A DNA stretch of 64,000 nucleotides from an uncultured Lachnospiraceae bacterium (GTDB lineage Bacteria; Bacillota; Clostridia; Lachnospirales; Lachnospiraceae), in contig CAJTOK010000001.1 in the NCBI GenBank assembly GCA_910577825.1, positions 105,126 through 169,125 on the forward strand, written 5' to 3'. How positions within the stretch are numbered: the stretch's first letter is position 1; every line of letters starts with the position of its first letter. The position numbers and the translations under genes are program-made. Below the pieces are notes generated by a model. The model was not told where the DNA came from. It saw only the letters and a list, made by a program, of their open reading frames with translations, and searched no databases. Of this stretch, positions 1 to 10,200 are shown in pieces.

Positions 1-1958
1 ATTGAATTATCAAGAACTGCCATATTAGCACTTGTCTGTTCACAGGATGCAGCATTTTCTTCTGAAACATCTGCAAGTGTTGATATGCTTGCAGATAAAG
101 AATCTACTGAATTTCCTATATCATTAATATAAGTGTTCATTTCTTCAATGCTGTCCAGAAGTTCTGATAACTCTTCCATCATATTGGAAAAACTATCTTC
201 CAGGCTGTTTAATTGTTCAATCTGGCCTGAATTATTTACTGTCATAACCGACATTGACCTGACGCTCTCTTCTGAATTATTTATAAGCACTTTTATAATG
301 TCATTTATCTGTTTTGCTGAATCACCTGATTCCTCTGCAAGCTTCCTGATTTCATCTGCAACTACTGCAAAACCCTTACCGTCTTCCCCTGCCCTTGCTG
401 CTTCAATCGAAGCATTCAGTGATAATAAATTTGTCTGTCCGGCAATATCGGATATTGCATCAGTTGTGGCTGTAATCTGGTTTACTGAAATTTTTACCTG
501 TTCTGTTCTTTCTGCCACAAGATTAACTGCCTGGGCATTTTCCGTAAATGCGCTGGCAAGGTTGCCAAGTACATTTTTTGTATTTTCTGATGACTTATTA
601 AGGTTTTCTACCATAACCATAAAGTTCTCTGTATTATCATGCTGTGCTGATAAATTCTGTACAATGCTGTCCACCATGTTTTTAGAACCTGCTGTTTCAT
701 GTGCCTGCCCTGTAGCACTCTCTGCTACTTCCCCAATAGCGTTATTTGTTTCACTTGTCCTTTCTGAAATAAAAGCAAACTGGCTGTTAAAAACCCCTGT
801 AGCATCATTAATTTCCTTTGAAACATCCTGTATGATTTTAATAAGTGCAGATAAATTGCGCTTTAATGCAATTAACCCGCTGCATATATTGCCAACTTCG
901 TCTTTCCTGTCCTGGTACTTGTTTAATAATTTATTTTCACGTATATCATAATCATGGATATTAGTTATATCTTTTTCAATCAGTTTTAATGGGGAAGTCA
1001 TATAACAGATTAACAAATATGATGCCGCCATCAGTATAACCATTACAGATATACAGAAAATAATAAGGGAAAACTTTATTTTCACAACCAGGGAAAGCAT
1101 TTCTGATTCATTAGCGCTTACCAGGAAAAGCCATCCTCTTTCCTGGATATAATAATATGTGGAAATAATTTTTTTGTTATTTTCTGTATATTCTATATAT
1201 CCTGTACCATCCCCGTCCTTTTCTTTAACTGCTGTACATACATTAATAATCTCTTTATTATCAGTTTCTGTTGATACTTTACTGGAATCAGCGTTAAAAA
1301 TATATGTATTATCTTTTACATTAACCATAGAATATGAAATACTATCCATTCCCTGCATTACAAGGCTGTCAAGTATACTTACAAGGCCTTCTGTATAAAC
1401 CGCAAGGCCTGCAATTCCAACTGGTTCTCCTGTACTGTTATAAATGCCCCTGTACATAGAAATTACCTGCCTGCCGCTTGCCGGTGATACAACAATGCCT
1501 GTATTATATACCTCTCCTGCGGCTAAAATAGAATCCTGCAGCTGTTTTAAAGAATCCCCTTCCCTCATTACTATTCCATGCACATCAGGGTTTGTATGGG
1601 ACAAAACTTTTGTTTCCCAGTCACTTATATAAATCCCGTCCAGGTTAGAAATGTCTTTGGAAAAATATTCTGTATAAGCCTGTGCAGCTTTTAAAGCCTC
1701 TGCATCATTTGTATTTAGCAGCAAATCTGTTACTTCACCTGCTTTACTGAATGCTACCAGTATTTTTTCCATATCTTCAATATAATTTGCAATAATCTGG
1801 CTTCTTTCAATGGCTACAGTTTCCATGTTATTAATGGAATTTGTTTTAGTATTTTTACTGGTAATGCCGATAATAAAAACCGAAAATGGTACCATAACAA
1901 TAAGCAGGACTAATACTATACATATAGAAATCCTTTTTCCTAATTTTGAACCTTTCAT
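1..1958 (-). CDS. Methyl-accepting chemotaxis protein, 3' end outside window
   Basis: This is a membrane chemoreceptor read leftwards, and its C-terminus lies beyond the left edge. The start ATG at 1958-1956 follows a GGAGG ribosome binding site 8 bases upstream. The N-terminus has a Lys/Arg-rich head and a hydrophobic membrane segment (about residues 12-32). An extracellular sensor of the Cache type follows (about 35-290), then a second membrane segment and a HAMP-like linker. The conserved signalling hairpin, with the motif SLNASIEAARAGE followed by KGFAVVADEIRKLAEESG, lies at roughly bases 345-450. About 652 codons are visible, so only the last part of the methyl-helix bundle is missing. 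The ligand cannot be told. It follows the GH43 gene in the same direction after only 19 bases, so it may be co-transcribed with the xylan genes. Confidence 0.93.
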   Translation of the reverse strand, partial: MKGSKLGKRISICIVLVLLIVMVPFSVFIIGITSKNTKTNSINNMETVAIERSQIIANYIEDMEKILVAFSKAGEVTDLLLNTNDAEALKAAQAYTEYFSKDISNLDGIYISDWETKVLSHTNPDVHGIVMREGDSLKQLQDSILAAGEVYNTGIVVSPASGRQVISMYRGIYNSTGEPVGIAGLAVYTEGLVSILDSLVMQGMDSISYSMVNVKDNTYIFNADSSKVSTETDNKEIINVCTAVKEKDGDGTGYIEYTENNKKIISTYYYIQERGWLFLVSANESEMLSLVVKIKFSLIIFCISVMVILMAASYLLICYMTSPLKLIEKDITNIHDYDIRENKLLNKYQDRKDEVGNICSGLIALKRNLSALIKIIQDVSKEINDATGVFNSQFAFISERTSETNNAIGEVAESATGQAHETAGSKNMVDSIVQNLSAQHDNTENFMVMVENLNKSSENTKNVLGNLASAFTENAQAVNLVAERTEQVKISVNQITATTDAISDIAGQTNLLSLNASIEAARAGEDGKGFAVVADEIRKLAEESGDSAKQINDIIKVLINNSEESVRSMSVMTVNNSGQIEQLNSLEDSFSNMMEELSELLDSIEEMNTYINDIGNSVDSLSASISTLADVSEENAASCEQTSANMAVLDNS

Positions 1959-1977
1959 TCCAGCCTCCATAAACACT

Positions 1978-3375
1978 CTAATATAGTCCAAATGCTTTCA
2001 GGCTCCCGTTGCCATGTCCTTTAAATGTCAGATATACAGGCCATACACCATCTGGAATTGCAGCCGCGGCTCCAGATTCTGCCCATATATTAGAAGATTC
2101 CACCGGAAGCTTTGCAAGTATTTCACCATCCCATGCAAGCCGTACTTCAAATACGCCTTCAATATAGCCGCGTGTCCAGATTTTTATATTTTTAATGTTT
2201 TTACACTGGAAATATTTAAATCCTATTGTTGTTGTATCCTGTATATTGGCAACATAGCCTGTTTCTTCATCCCCGTCCCTTCCGTCCTGGGTAATTTTAG
2301 GAAATGTGCTGTCCCCGGAATACATTTCCGGCTTGTCTGTATATAAATGGCATGCAATATATGCCGGATGTATCCCAATGCCGTCCAGCGGGCCGTTATT
2401 TAAGCCGCATGATGTAATCTCTGCCTGTTTAAATATGCCATCTTTAAACTCCAGGCGTTCGGCGCATCCCTGCCTGCTGTACCATGTGCCATTTGTATGG
2501 CGGTGGTAAAAAATATACCATTCATTATTAATCTGGCAGATGCTGCCATGGTTATTGCCGCCATATGCCATAATTTTATCCGCAGGTTTATAGGAACTGA
2601 TATGCAAATCACAATTACTAACCAGTACACCTGCATAACTAAAACCTGATACAGGGCTTTTACTAACTGCATAACATAGCTCGTGCATTACTTCTGAAGA
2701 ATATATAAAATAATACATGCTGCCAATTTTTCTTATTGATGGCGCTTCAAAAAATGAATGCCCTTCAAATCCTGTGCCTTTACTATATTCGCATCCAGGT
2801 ACAATAACAGATGGCGCTTGTGTAACTGTAAGCATATCTTTTCCTAAGACAGTTGCCATTGCACCGCTTCTGGATTTATCACCTTTTCCGCAAAAACCAG
2901 TATAAAGATATGTAATCCCGCCTTCTGACAGCACGCCCGGGTCAAACTGCGGCTGGTCTTTTTCACCTTCACCAAGCAGCGTCCCGTCCGGGTAATGCAC
3001 ATATCCATAAAAACTATACTTCCCGGCTGGCTTGTCACATACGGCTACTGAAACAATTTTCAGTTTATCCAGTACATAATATAAATAATACCTGCCATCT
3101 GCACCCACTGTAACATCAGGTGCATACAGGCACATAGTGCCATCCCGGTTTAAAGGGTCATCTGTCTTTTTATATATCACCCCTTCATAACGCCAGTTCC
3201 ATAATTCATCTACAGGTGCAGACCAGCACACATAATCCCCCATACAGAAGACATAACCGTTAAACTGGTCATGTGAACCAAATACATAAACCCTGCCATT
3301 AAAAACATATGGCTCGCCATCTGGTATATATTCCCATGATGGCAGATACGGGTTAAAAGCTTCATTTTCTGCCAT
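1978..3375 (-). CDS. GH43-family glycoside hydrolase (arabinofuranosidase/xylosidase type)
   Basis: This 465-residue protein is predicted to remove arabinose or xylose from arabinoxylan oligosaccharides. The first 340 residues read as a five-bladed beta-propeller of family GH43. Near the N-terminus is YIPDGEPYVFNGRVYVFGSH, which holds the catalytic-base Asp; CLYAPDV lies near residue 90, QFDPGVL near 145 and FFEAPSI (catalytic Glu) near 210. The remaining 120 residues look like a beta-sandwich carbohydrate-binding module of the CBM6 kind. No signal peptide is present, so the enzyme should act inside the cell on imported oligosaccharides. It lies 36 bases downstream of the YesL-like gene, with the GH8 gene above that, all in one direction. 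The exact substrate cannot be fixed from sequence. Confidence 0.88.
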   Translation of the reverse strand: MAENEAFNPYLPSWEYIPDGEPYVFNGRVYVFGSHDQFNGYVFCMGDYVCWSAPVDELWNWRYEGVIYKKTDDPLNRDGTMCLYAPDVTVGADGRYYLYYVLDKLKIVSVAVCDKPAGKYSFYGYVHYPDGTLLGEGEKDQPQFDPGVLSEGGITYLYTGFCGKGDKSRSGAMATVLGKDMLTVTQAPSVIVPGCEYSKGTGFEGHSFFEAPSIRKIGSMYYFIYSSEVMHELCYAVSKSPVSGFSYAGVLVSNCDLHISSYKPADKIMAYGGNNHGSICQINNEWYIFYHRHTNGTWYSRQGCAERLEFKDGIFKQAEITSCGLNNGPLDGIGIHPAYIACHLYTDKPEMYSGDSTFPKITQDGRDGDEETGYVANIQDTTTIGFKYFQCKNIKNIKIWTRGYIEGVFEVRLAWDGEILAKLPVESSNIWAESGAAAAIPDGVWPVYLTFKGHGNGSLKAFGLY

Positions 3376-3411
3376 ACCCTTTTGCCTCCTCCTTACTGGA
3401 TATATCTGTAT

Positions 3412-4056
3412 TTACTTATCCTTGTCTTTATTTGCTGCATTTTCTTCTTCTATTTTTTTAAACATAGGCATTACAACTTTGCATATAGTTAATATAATAC
3501 ATGCCGGCCCGATAAAAAACCCTACGAACATAGTTGTAATATTCCATAAAAATATTGCACTCTCTGCTAAAACAAGCAGCAGCAGGCCGATAGTTTTAGG
3601 GAAAAATTTTATACAAACAGAGAAAGAATTGCGGAAAGTATTTATAATAGTATTATCATATCTTGCAAGCAGTGCATATACATAGATAAAATGAAGAAAT
3701 GCCAAAAAAACTGCCACTATGCCTGCTGCCATATATACTAACCGTCTTTCGCCTGCTGCTGCCGATAATTGGAAATCAATATAAATTATATATATTATTA
3801 CTAACTGTATAATGCCAATAATGCAGCCCTGTTTAAAATTAGCCTTAAATTCACGTATAAATGGTGCTGCAATATACGCATCTTCATCTTTATCAATCCT
3901 GAAACCTGTATAAAATGCTGCTGTTGTTGCCGCCCCTATTGTTACAATGGGAATACTGAACAACATCCACATAAAATTAAGCTTGATAATATCCAGAAGT
4001 TTCACCATCAGTTTATAAAATGGGCTTTCTATACTAAAAAAACCATTACTATTCAT
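3412..4056 (-). CDS. YesL/DUF624-family membrane protein
   Basis: This 214-residue integral membrane protein has about five hydrophobic helices. It begins with the sequence typical of DUF624 (YesL): a short head, then KLLDIIKLNFMWMLFSIPIVTIGAAT. In Firmicutes, YesL proteins are commonly encoded within carbohydrate-uptake loci beside ABC sugar transporters and glycosidases, but their biochemical role is unknown. Here the gene stands between GH8 and GH43 genes in the same direction, which agrees with that pattern, although no ABC transporter is in the window. The C-terminus is charged (IEEENAANKDKDK) and probably cytoplasmic. Confidence 0.85.
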   Translation of the reverse strand: MNSNGFFSIESPFYKLMVKLLDIIKLNFMWMLFSIPIVTIGAATTAAFYTGFRIDKDEDAYIAAPFIREFKANFKQGCIIGIIQLVIIYIIYIDFQLSAAAGERRLVYMAAGIVAVFLAFLHFIYVYALLARYDNTIINTFRNSFSVCIKFFPKTIGLLLLVLAESAIFLWNITTMFVGFFIGPACIILTICKVVMPMFKKIEEENAANKDKDK

Positions 4057-4170
4057 TATGGCATTCTCCTTTTTATTTGTATAATTTGTATATTATTAAT
4101 TATTATAAATTTTTATATTGTAAATTCTATATAAATATTGCTATATATATTGTAAAAATTGCTATTCCTT
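4057..4170. other. AT-rich gap between GH8 and YesL-like genes
   Basis: This short stretch is almost entirely A and T and separates the GH8 stop codon from the YesL-like start. It probably holds a promoter for the YesL-like/GH43 pair, but the base composition gives many weak TATAAT-like matches and no single convincing site. A ribosome binding site (AAGGAG) lies just before the YesL-like ATG. Confidence 0.35.
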
Positions 4171-5355
4171 TTATATCTGCAGCACTGGCCAGTATATCCT
4201 GTAATTTCCACTTAATGCAAGGAATGCAAAAAAATAAAGGCAGTTATCATAATACCTTCTTTCCCCTTTCCTTAACGGGGTATGGAAAAAGTCCCGCACC
4301 AGCCCAAGGGCAGTTTCATTATTAACTGCAAGGCTTGCCTGTGCGTTAGTGGCAGTAACAGCCAGAGGGTGCAGTGCCTTTCCTTCAAGCACTGTGCCGT
4401 CTATGGCAAAAATGCCGTCCCTGTCTTTTTCTGGCAGCGTTTCATAATAAAACCTGTGCAGTTTAGCCACTATTTCCTGTTCCCATATATCTGCCGCAAA
4501 CCAGCTGTAATCAAGCCCTATATTGGCAATAGTCCTGTATGAATCACTATAATACCAGTCATGCCGCCCTTCAGAAACCCCTGGCACCGGTTTACATGGA
4601 GTACCGTCAAATTCCGCATACTCAGCACACAGCCCGGTTCCAGGATGGCATGATTTTTTAAGGTATTCCCTGCTTGCTGCCGCCGCCTCTTTAAAAAACT
4701 CCCTGTCTTCCTCATAAGCCCACAATGCAAACAGTTCATAAAAATGTGGCAAATGGTATGACGGGTCAGAAAAATCCACTTCAGCAACAAAACGCACCAG
4801 CTTATTGTCCCTGTCCCACATTGCCCTGCCGCCGCTGTTGTCCCCGTCTTTATGTATACATGTATGCAGGAGTTCCTTTGCTTCTTTTGCATAATTAAAT
4901 ATTCCTTCACCGTCACCCCATCTGTGTGATGCAAAAAACAGTGACATGGCAAAAAATTCTTCACCATCAGGTGCAGCAACAGACGCATTTTTTGTACCAT
5001 CTGTCTGGCATGACCATGCAAAATAACCCTTGTTGCTGCCTTCTTCCATATACATATAAGTCCGTGCCCATTTCCATATACGGTCAAATTCCTCTTTCCT
5101 GTCCATCTGTACACACATCATCATGCCATAGGACATGCCCTCTGTACGTACATCATGGTTGCCGGTATCCTCTATATACCCCATATCTGCACCTGCTGTA
5201 TGGTATATCCTGTCCTCTTTGCTTCCATAAAACAATGTCTGGAATATCTCCTGTTTCCTGTGTTCAATATCTTTTTTATTAAAACCTGTTTCCGCAAACA
5301 TATTGCGGTAAATGCCTGTATAAAATGCCCCTTTATGTGTATCTGTATTTTTCAT
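4171..5355 (-). CDS. GH8 reducing-end xylose-releasing exo-oligoxylanase (Rex type)
   Basis: This 394-residue cytoplasmic enzyme is predicted to release xylose from the reducing end of xylo-oligosaccharides (EC 3.2.1.156 class). It matches GH8 Rex enzymes in length and in motifs: RTEGMSYGMMMCVQ with the general-acid Glu, RIWKWARTYMYM, then GYFAWSC, APDGEEFFAMSLFFAS, and near the C-terminus the conserved SLAVNNETALGLVRDFFHTP. The start is placed at the ATG 5355-5353, where the recognisable family sequence begins (MKNTDTHKGAFYTGIYRNMF). The open frame extends 47 codons further upstream, but that part is not GH8-like and overlaps the end of the S8 protease gene. There is no signal peptide. With GH43 and GH51 it makes a plausible intracellular arabinoxylan-oligosaccharide pathway. 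Confidence 0.9.
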   Translation of the reverse strand: MKNTDTHKGAFYTGIYRNMFAETGFNKKDIEHRKQEIFQTLFYGSKEDRIYHTAGADMGYIEDTGNHDVRTEGMSYGMMMCVQMDRKEEFDRIWKWARTYMYMEEGSNKGYFAWSCQTDGTKNASVAAPDGEEFFAMSLFFASHRWGDGEGIFNYAKEAKELLHTCIHKDGDNSGGRAMWDRDNKLVRFVAEVDFSDPSYHLPHFYELFALWAYEEDREFFKEAAAASREYLKKSCHPGTGLCAEYAEFDGTPCKPVPGVSEGRHDWYYSDSYRTIANIGLDYSWFAADIWEQEIVAKLHRFYYETLPEKDRDGIFAIDGTVLEGKALHPLAVTATNAQASLAVNNETALGLVRDFFHTPLRKGERRYYDNCLYFFAFLALSGNYRIYWPVLQI

Positions 5356-5435
5356 ACCAATGCGTTCCTCTCTGTTTTTATAGATTATAATAATAATTAT
5401 ACCTGGGCACAGGCTGTATAACATCTTAAATCTTG

Positions 5436-7115
5436 CTATCTTCTTTTCACATATTGCTTGTTTGCATGTAACCTTATTATAACACCATACCCCCATTCCA
5501 TCATAAGTGCTGCGCTCCCTGTTACAAATGGTGCTGCTATTGATGTTCCTGTATTAGAAGAATAGCCGCCGCCAGGTGAAGCGCTTATTATATCAACCCC
5601 GGGTGCAACTATTGCCGGCATATACCTTCCATCTGTTGTATTCCCCCTTCCTGAAAAAGACGCCATGCTGTTTGAAGCAGCATTGTATGCACCTACGGTT
5701 ATTACATTCCTTGCTGCAGCAGGTATTGTAAGTGTAGTATCAGGCGACGGGGAGAGAAAGCCTGTTGAAAGCCCCACAACTTCTATTGTAGGAAGCCACA
5801 TATTTACATCCCCGTACTTTATATCTACAGGGTCAAAGTTTATATACCATACGCCAGGCATTATATACTGTGCCCCGTTTGCGGAAAGCCATTGTATAAA
5901 TATCCCCTGTGATATTGTATATGGTGATGGTTCACCGCAGAATACATAAACCCTGCTTCTGCCAAATATATAAGTACCTGCCCTGCCAGCCTGGCAGTTT
6001 AAATTAAGCCTGCTGCCATCTGGTGCTGTTATGCTTACCCTGAATCTGTCCTGGTAATGTTTCCATATCTGTAACAGCACATTTCTTTCATTTTCAGCAA
6101 TGGCAACAGCCACTGTCTGGCTGCGCCCGTTTTCAAGCTTTAAAAAAGAATGGTGTCTTGCATCCCCCTCATTTCCCGACGCCACTACCACAACATTTTT
6201 CCATATGCCCTTAATGTCTGCTATATAATTTTCAAAAAGCGAACTGCCATCATGCGGCCCGTCATTATTGCCAAAACTAAGGTTAATTGCCACTGGCATA
6301 TTTAATGAAATTGCCTTCCTTACTACATAATCAATGGCTTCAATAATCTCTGTTGTAAGCGCAAATGAACTTCCCTGTTTGCCAAGCTTGACTACTAACA
6401 GGCTGCTTTCTGGTGCAGCCCCTTTGTACCTCCTGCCCGGGGAAGCTGCGCCATTGCCTGCTGCAACACCTGCAACTGCTGTTCCATGCCCGCTGCCCCT
6501 GTCAGAAACTGGCACTATTTTAAGGCTTGCTGCCCTGTCTGGCTGTGCAAGTGCCTCATTTATATCATCACTGTTATATTCTGCACCCTGTGCATACCCG
6601 GCTGGAACACGCCCATAAGAAGCAGCTGCATCTGCCGTCTGGTCCCATAAATATAAAATCCTTGTAGTCCCGTCACTGTTCTGGAAAGCCGGGTGCAGGT
6701 AATCTATGCCTGAATCAATTATGGCAACAAGCACACCTGCACCCATAAGCCCGCTGCTGCCTGCACCACTTCCTTCCTGTACAGTGTTAATACAGGATGC
6801 TGCCCTGCCATTATTTACGTTATAATAAACTTCCCGGGGCTTCTCCACATATATTATGCCTGGCGCATCCGCAAGGGCGTTAAGCTCTGTGGCAGGCACG
6901 CTTACAATGGCATAATTATTAAAAAGCCCTGTGTATACTGTACCCCTTATTCCACTTAAAATACCATCTAAATCCCCGTAATATTTAACTATTACACGCC
7001 ACCTGTTTTCTGTTTCATCATAACCTGCCATGTTCTGGCTGCCAGTGCCTTCTGTAACAGGTGTGTTGCGTGCAAATCCAAAAGCGGCATCCAGCCTCTG
7101 GTTTTCTTTTTCCAT
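5436..7115 (-). CDS. S8 subtilisin-family protease (CspB-like), shortened C-terminus
   Basis: This 559-residue serine protease has the complete subtilisin triad. Asp134 lies in IIDSGIDYLHP, His210 in SGHGTAVAGVAAGNG, and Ser525 in NTGTSIAAPFVTGSAAL. A propeptide-like region occupies about residues 35-95. A large insert between His and Ser (about 330-470) is typical of the CspABC/germination-protease-like group in Clostridia. No signal peptide is seen. The protein stops 34 residues after the catalytic Ser, and the last 20 residues do not match the usual family tail, which in relatives continues for about 40 residues. The gene may therefore have a C-terminal frameshift or truncation. Its role among sugar genes is unclear. 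Confidence 0.87.
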   Translation of the reverse strand: MEKENQRLDAAFGFARNTPVTEGTGSQNMAGYDETENRWRVIVKYYGDLDGILSGIRGTVYTGLFNNYAIVSVPATELNALADAPGIIYVEKPREVYYNVNNGRAASCINTVQEGSGAGSSGLMGAGVLVAIIDSGIDYLHPAFQNSDGTTRILYLWDQTADAAASYGRVPAGYAQGAEYNSDDINEALAQPDRAASLKIVPVSDRGSGHGTAVAGVAAGNGAASPGRRYKGAAPESSLLVVKLGKQGSSFALTTEIIEAIDYVVRKAISLNMPVAINLSFGNNDGPHDGSSLFENYIADIKGIWKNVVVVASGNEGDARHHSFLKLENGRSQTVAVAIAENERNVLLQIWKHYQDRFRVSITAPDGSRLNLNCQAGRAGTYIFGRSRVYVFCGEPSPYTISQGIFIQWLSANGAQYIMPGVWYINFDPVDIKYGDVNMWLPTIEVVGLSTGFLSPSPDTTLTIPAAARNVITVGAYNAASNSMASFSGRGNTTDGRYMPAIVAPGVDIISASPGGGYSSNTGTSIAAPFVTGSAALMMEWGYGVIIRLHANKQYVKRR

Positions 7116-7127
7116 ATAAAATACCCG

Positions 7128-7187
7128 TCCCCTGCCTTAAAATGCAGGATAATTCCTTTATTTATTAGTATATTATATGGCAGGGGA
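7128..7187 (-). promoter_or_regulatory. Inverted repeat that could mask the protease ribosome binding site
   Basis: Two perfect 9-base arms, TCCCCTGCC (7128-7136) and GGCAGGGGA (7179-7187), flank 42 AT-rich bases upstream of the S8 protease. On the minus-strand transcript the arm next to the start codon contains the purine-rich GGCAGGGGA, the best ribosome binding site for the ATG at 7115. Pairing of the arms would hide it. This is an inference from complementarity only. Confidence 0.4.
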
Positions 7188-7210
7188 GGCATAATGCCGC
7201 TATTTAACAC

Positions 7211-7242
7211 TAAAAAATACAGCGCCGTATTCTGGCGCTGTA
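7211..7242 (-). terminator. Rho-independent terminator after the GH51 gene
   Basis: The arms TACAGCGCC (7218-7226) and GGCGCTGTA (7234-7242) form a 9-bp stem with a 7-base loop. Read on the minus strand the stem is followed directly by a run of T (TATTTTTTAG), the classic intrinsic terminator form. It lies just past the GH51 stop codon at 7264. Confidence 0.8.
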
Positions 7243-7263
7243 TCCAGTCCATTGTGGTATTGT

Positions 7264-10200
7264 TTAGAACTCTATTACTGTAACTGAGTAAGCTGGCAGC
7301 AGTACCTCTGTTTTCTGCCCGCATACTGCAAGTTTATATTCACGTGGCTGTACGTATTCACGCTTCTTTGTATTTACATTGGCATCATACGCATACTCCC
7401 TGCCGGTTGTAAGCAGCAGTGCCCTTGCATCATATACCTGCTTATAGCCTTCTATGCAGATTGCCACTTTTTTAGATACATCAGAAGGGTTTACAAGCTT
7501 TGCATAGAGATGGCTCCCGTCTTTGGTAACAGAATGGTATACTGCCCTGTTGTATGCTTCAAGCTTGTATTCAAGCTTTGCACTGTTAAAGCCCCTGCCG
7601 TCAGTATATGAACAGATAAGGTGCTTGCCGTCATCCCCGCCATAGTTTACTGTAAATGTATATTCTGTGCCGTTTTCCAGTTCTTCATAGTTACATTCAC
7701 GTAAGTTCCCGGCTGTTACACTTGAAGAGTAATCACCAAGCCTGTATCCTTCAACTCCCTGTTTAAATACCCTTATGCCTGTTACTGAGCCATACAGGTT
7801 TACTGCATATTCAATAACATCTTTCTTAGATAAATCTTCCATCTCTGTAAGCCCTGCACCAATGAAAATGCCGCCATTCCCGCTTATGCGTTCTGCTTTC
7901 ACAATGACAGAGTAGTCTTTCCATGATTCATTGGATATATAAATCCCGTTTAAGCCTTTGGCAGAAGGCGTTATTATAATTCCCCTGCCGCTTCTTACAT
8001 AACCGTCTGCTTTTGGGATAACTTTCCATTCTTCTGATATTTCACCTGTAAAATCCTGTGAAAACATTACAGAGCCGTCTTTATTGGACACCACTTTTAC
8101 TTCCTTTACAAGCACTTCTGCATTGCCTGCTGCAATTTCAATGCCGCCATGTGGCTGGAGGCTTGTTTTAATGCCTTTTTCATAAAGTGTAAATGTTGTT
8201 TCGACTGCTTTATTGCCAAGGTTTTCTGCAAACATCTTCTGTACATAGTAGTTTGGCGTGCGCCATACGGAATCATTGTCAAACCATATGGCATCAGGTG
8301 TCCAGCGGTAAGTACCATCCAAAAGCACTTTATTAAATAATGGTGCTGTTGCGGCAAGCCTTACAACATCGGCATTGTTTTCAAACCCTGTCATAACTGC
8401 TGCTTCTGCAACTGCGCCTGCAAGTGTATTTTTATCAGTTGAGGCATATTCCCCTACAAATACTTTGGAAGTTTCTGCTTCATTCAATGTACCGTCTGCA
8501 TTGTATGCACGGTAATAATAATTATAGCGGTCTGCATTTTCAAGCAGGTACTGGTTTGAACGGTAATAATGTTCATCAGCAATGGTTTCCATATAGTTGT
8601 CTTCATGCCCATACCATTTTACTTCTTTGTCAAAGCTTTTTTCACCATCAGTAAATGAAACTGTTGCACCGCCTGTTTTAAGGTTGCCGCTTAAAAACCT
8701 CCAGCCATATTTATAAGCATCATCATCTGCCTGTGCACCTACAGTTGATATAATTGCCAGGTCATAACCAGGGTAATTTGCTTCCATATAATTATCAATG
8801 GCATATTTAAATGCTTCAAAGCTTGCAAAAAATTCTTCGCCCCAGTTTTCATTGCCAACACCTAAAAGATGGAGTTTAAATGGCTCTGTATGTCCCATCT
8901 GTTTACGGAGCGCTGCCCATTCATTGTTCTCAAAGTCTGTATTTATGGCAAAATCTATTAAATCTGTAAAATTCTTTATGTATTTTTCCTGTAAGCTGCC
9001 ACCTGCAGGGTTTGCATAATCAGAACGTGCCTGGCACAGCACACCGCACGCCATAACCGGGAGCGGAAGTGCGCCAAGGTCTTCTGCCAGCTGGAAATAT
9101 TCCATATAGCCAAGCCCCATGGTCATCATATAGCCCCAGACATTGTAATTCTCCTTGCGGTATTCAATATCGCCAACCGAGTCTTTCCAGTCATATACAT
9201 TCTCCCATATATATGAGCCTTCTGAAATACAGCCTCCCGGGAAACGTAAAAATGACGGGTGCAGGTCAGCCATAACTTTTACAAGGTCACGGCGCAGCCT
9301 GTAGTTAGGGTTTTTAAGGAAGTTTTTATGTGCTGTCTTTGACCTTCTTTCATCTGTTGAACCCCAGACCTTTGAAGGCATAAGTGAAACCATTGCAATG
9401 GAAACTTTTCCTATAAATTCTATTTTAAGCTGTGCATAGCCTGTCTTAGATGCAATAAATGTATACTTTTCTTTTCTGCCATACTTCTTCCAGTCGGCTT
9501 TGCTTACAGGTATAACTACGGAATTAGTTACTGGCATATCATTTTCATCTACAAGGCTGACCTTTAAACCGGCACCTTTCTGCTTGCTGCCATCTTTTGG
9601 CACAGACCTTGCCCATACTGAAAATCCATACTCTTCCTCATCTTTCAGGTATATTGAAAGTGTTGCGCCCATATCGCAGAAACCACGGTTATATATTACT
9701 GTCCCGTCTGGTGCTGTAATATAATGTCCATTGGTATCAGGCTTTGTAATGCCAAGGTATTCATTTAAACCATGTTTGTCCTCTACTGTTACTTTGTCCA
9801 GGTCACCAAACCAGTATTTTAACGGGGTATAGTTCCTGCCTGTGGATTTGGCATCAGCACCTGATGAAGTATTATATGTATTATACTCAAATGCTTCAAA
9901 TGAACGGTTACATACCAGTTCCGCATAAAGCCCGCCATCTGCTGCATTGTTAATATCTTCATAGAAAAGCCCGTAAAGTGTCTTGCTTATATCAACAGTT
10001 TCCCTGTCTGCATGTATAGTCATTGTATACGGTGCTATAATCCTGGGAATTGCGTTTACATAGGTACTGGTTCTTAATTCATGGCTTCCCAGTGATAAAA
10101 CTGCTGTAATCCTGATATATCCAGGCTCAGTAAATTCACCAAGCTTTCCATCAGAAGAAAGCACTTCCTCTTTCTCTGACTCCCAGCGTACCTTCACTTT

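Noticed and set aside
133..951. A 272-codon plus-strand open frame at the left edge
   Set aside because: It is the shadow of the chemoreceptor signalling domain, which reads clearly on the minus strand with the conserved hairpin motif.
4518..5114. A 198-codon minus-strand open frame overlapping GH8
   Set aside because: It is in another frame of the GH8 gene, which has complete family motifs.
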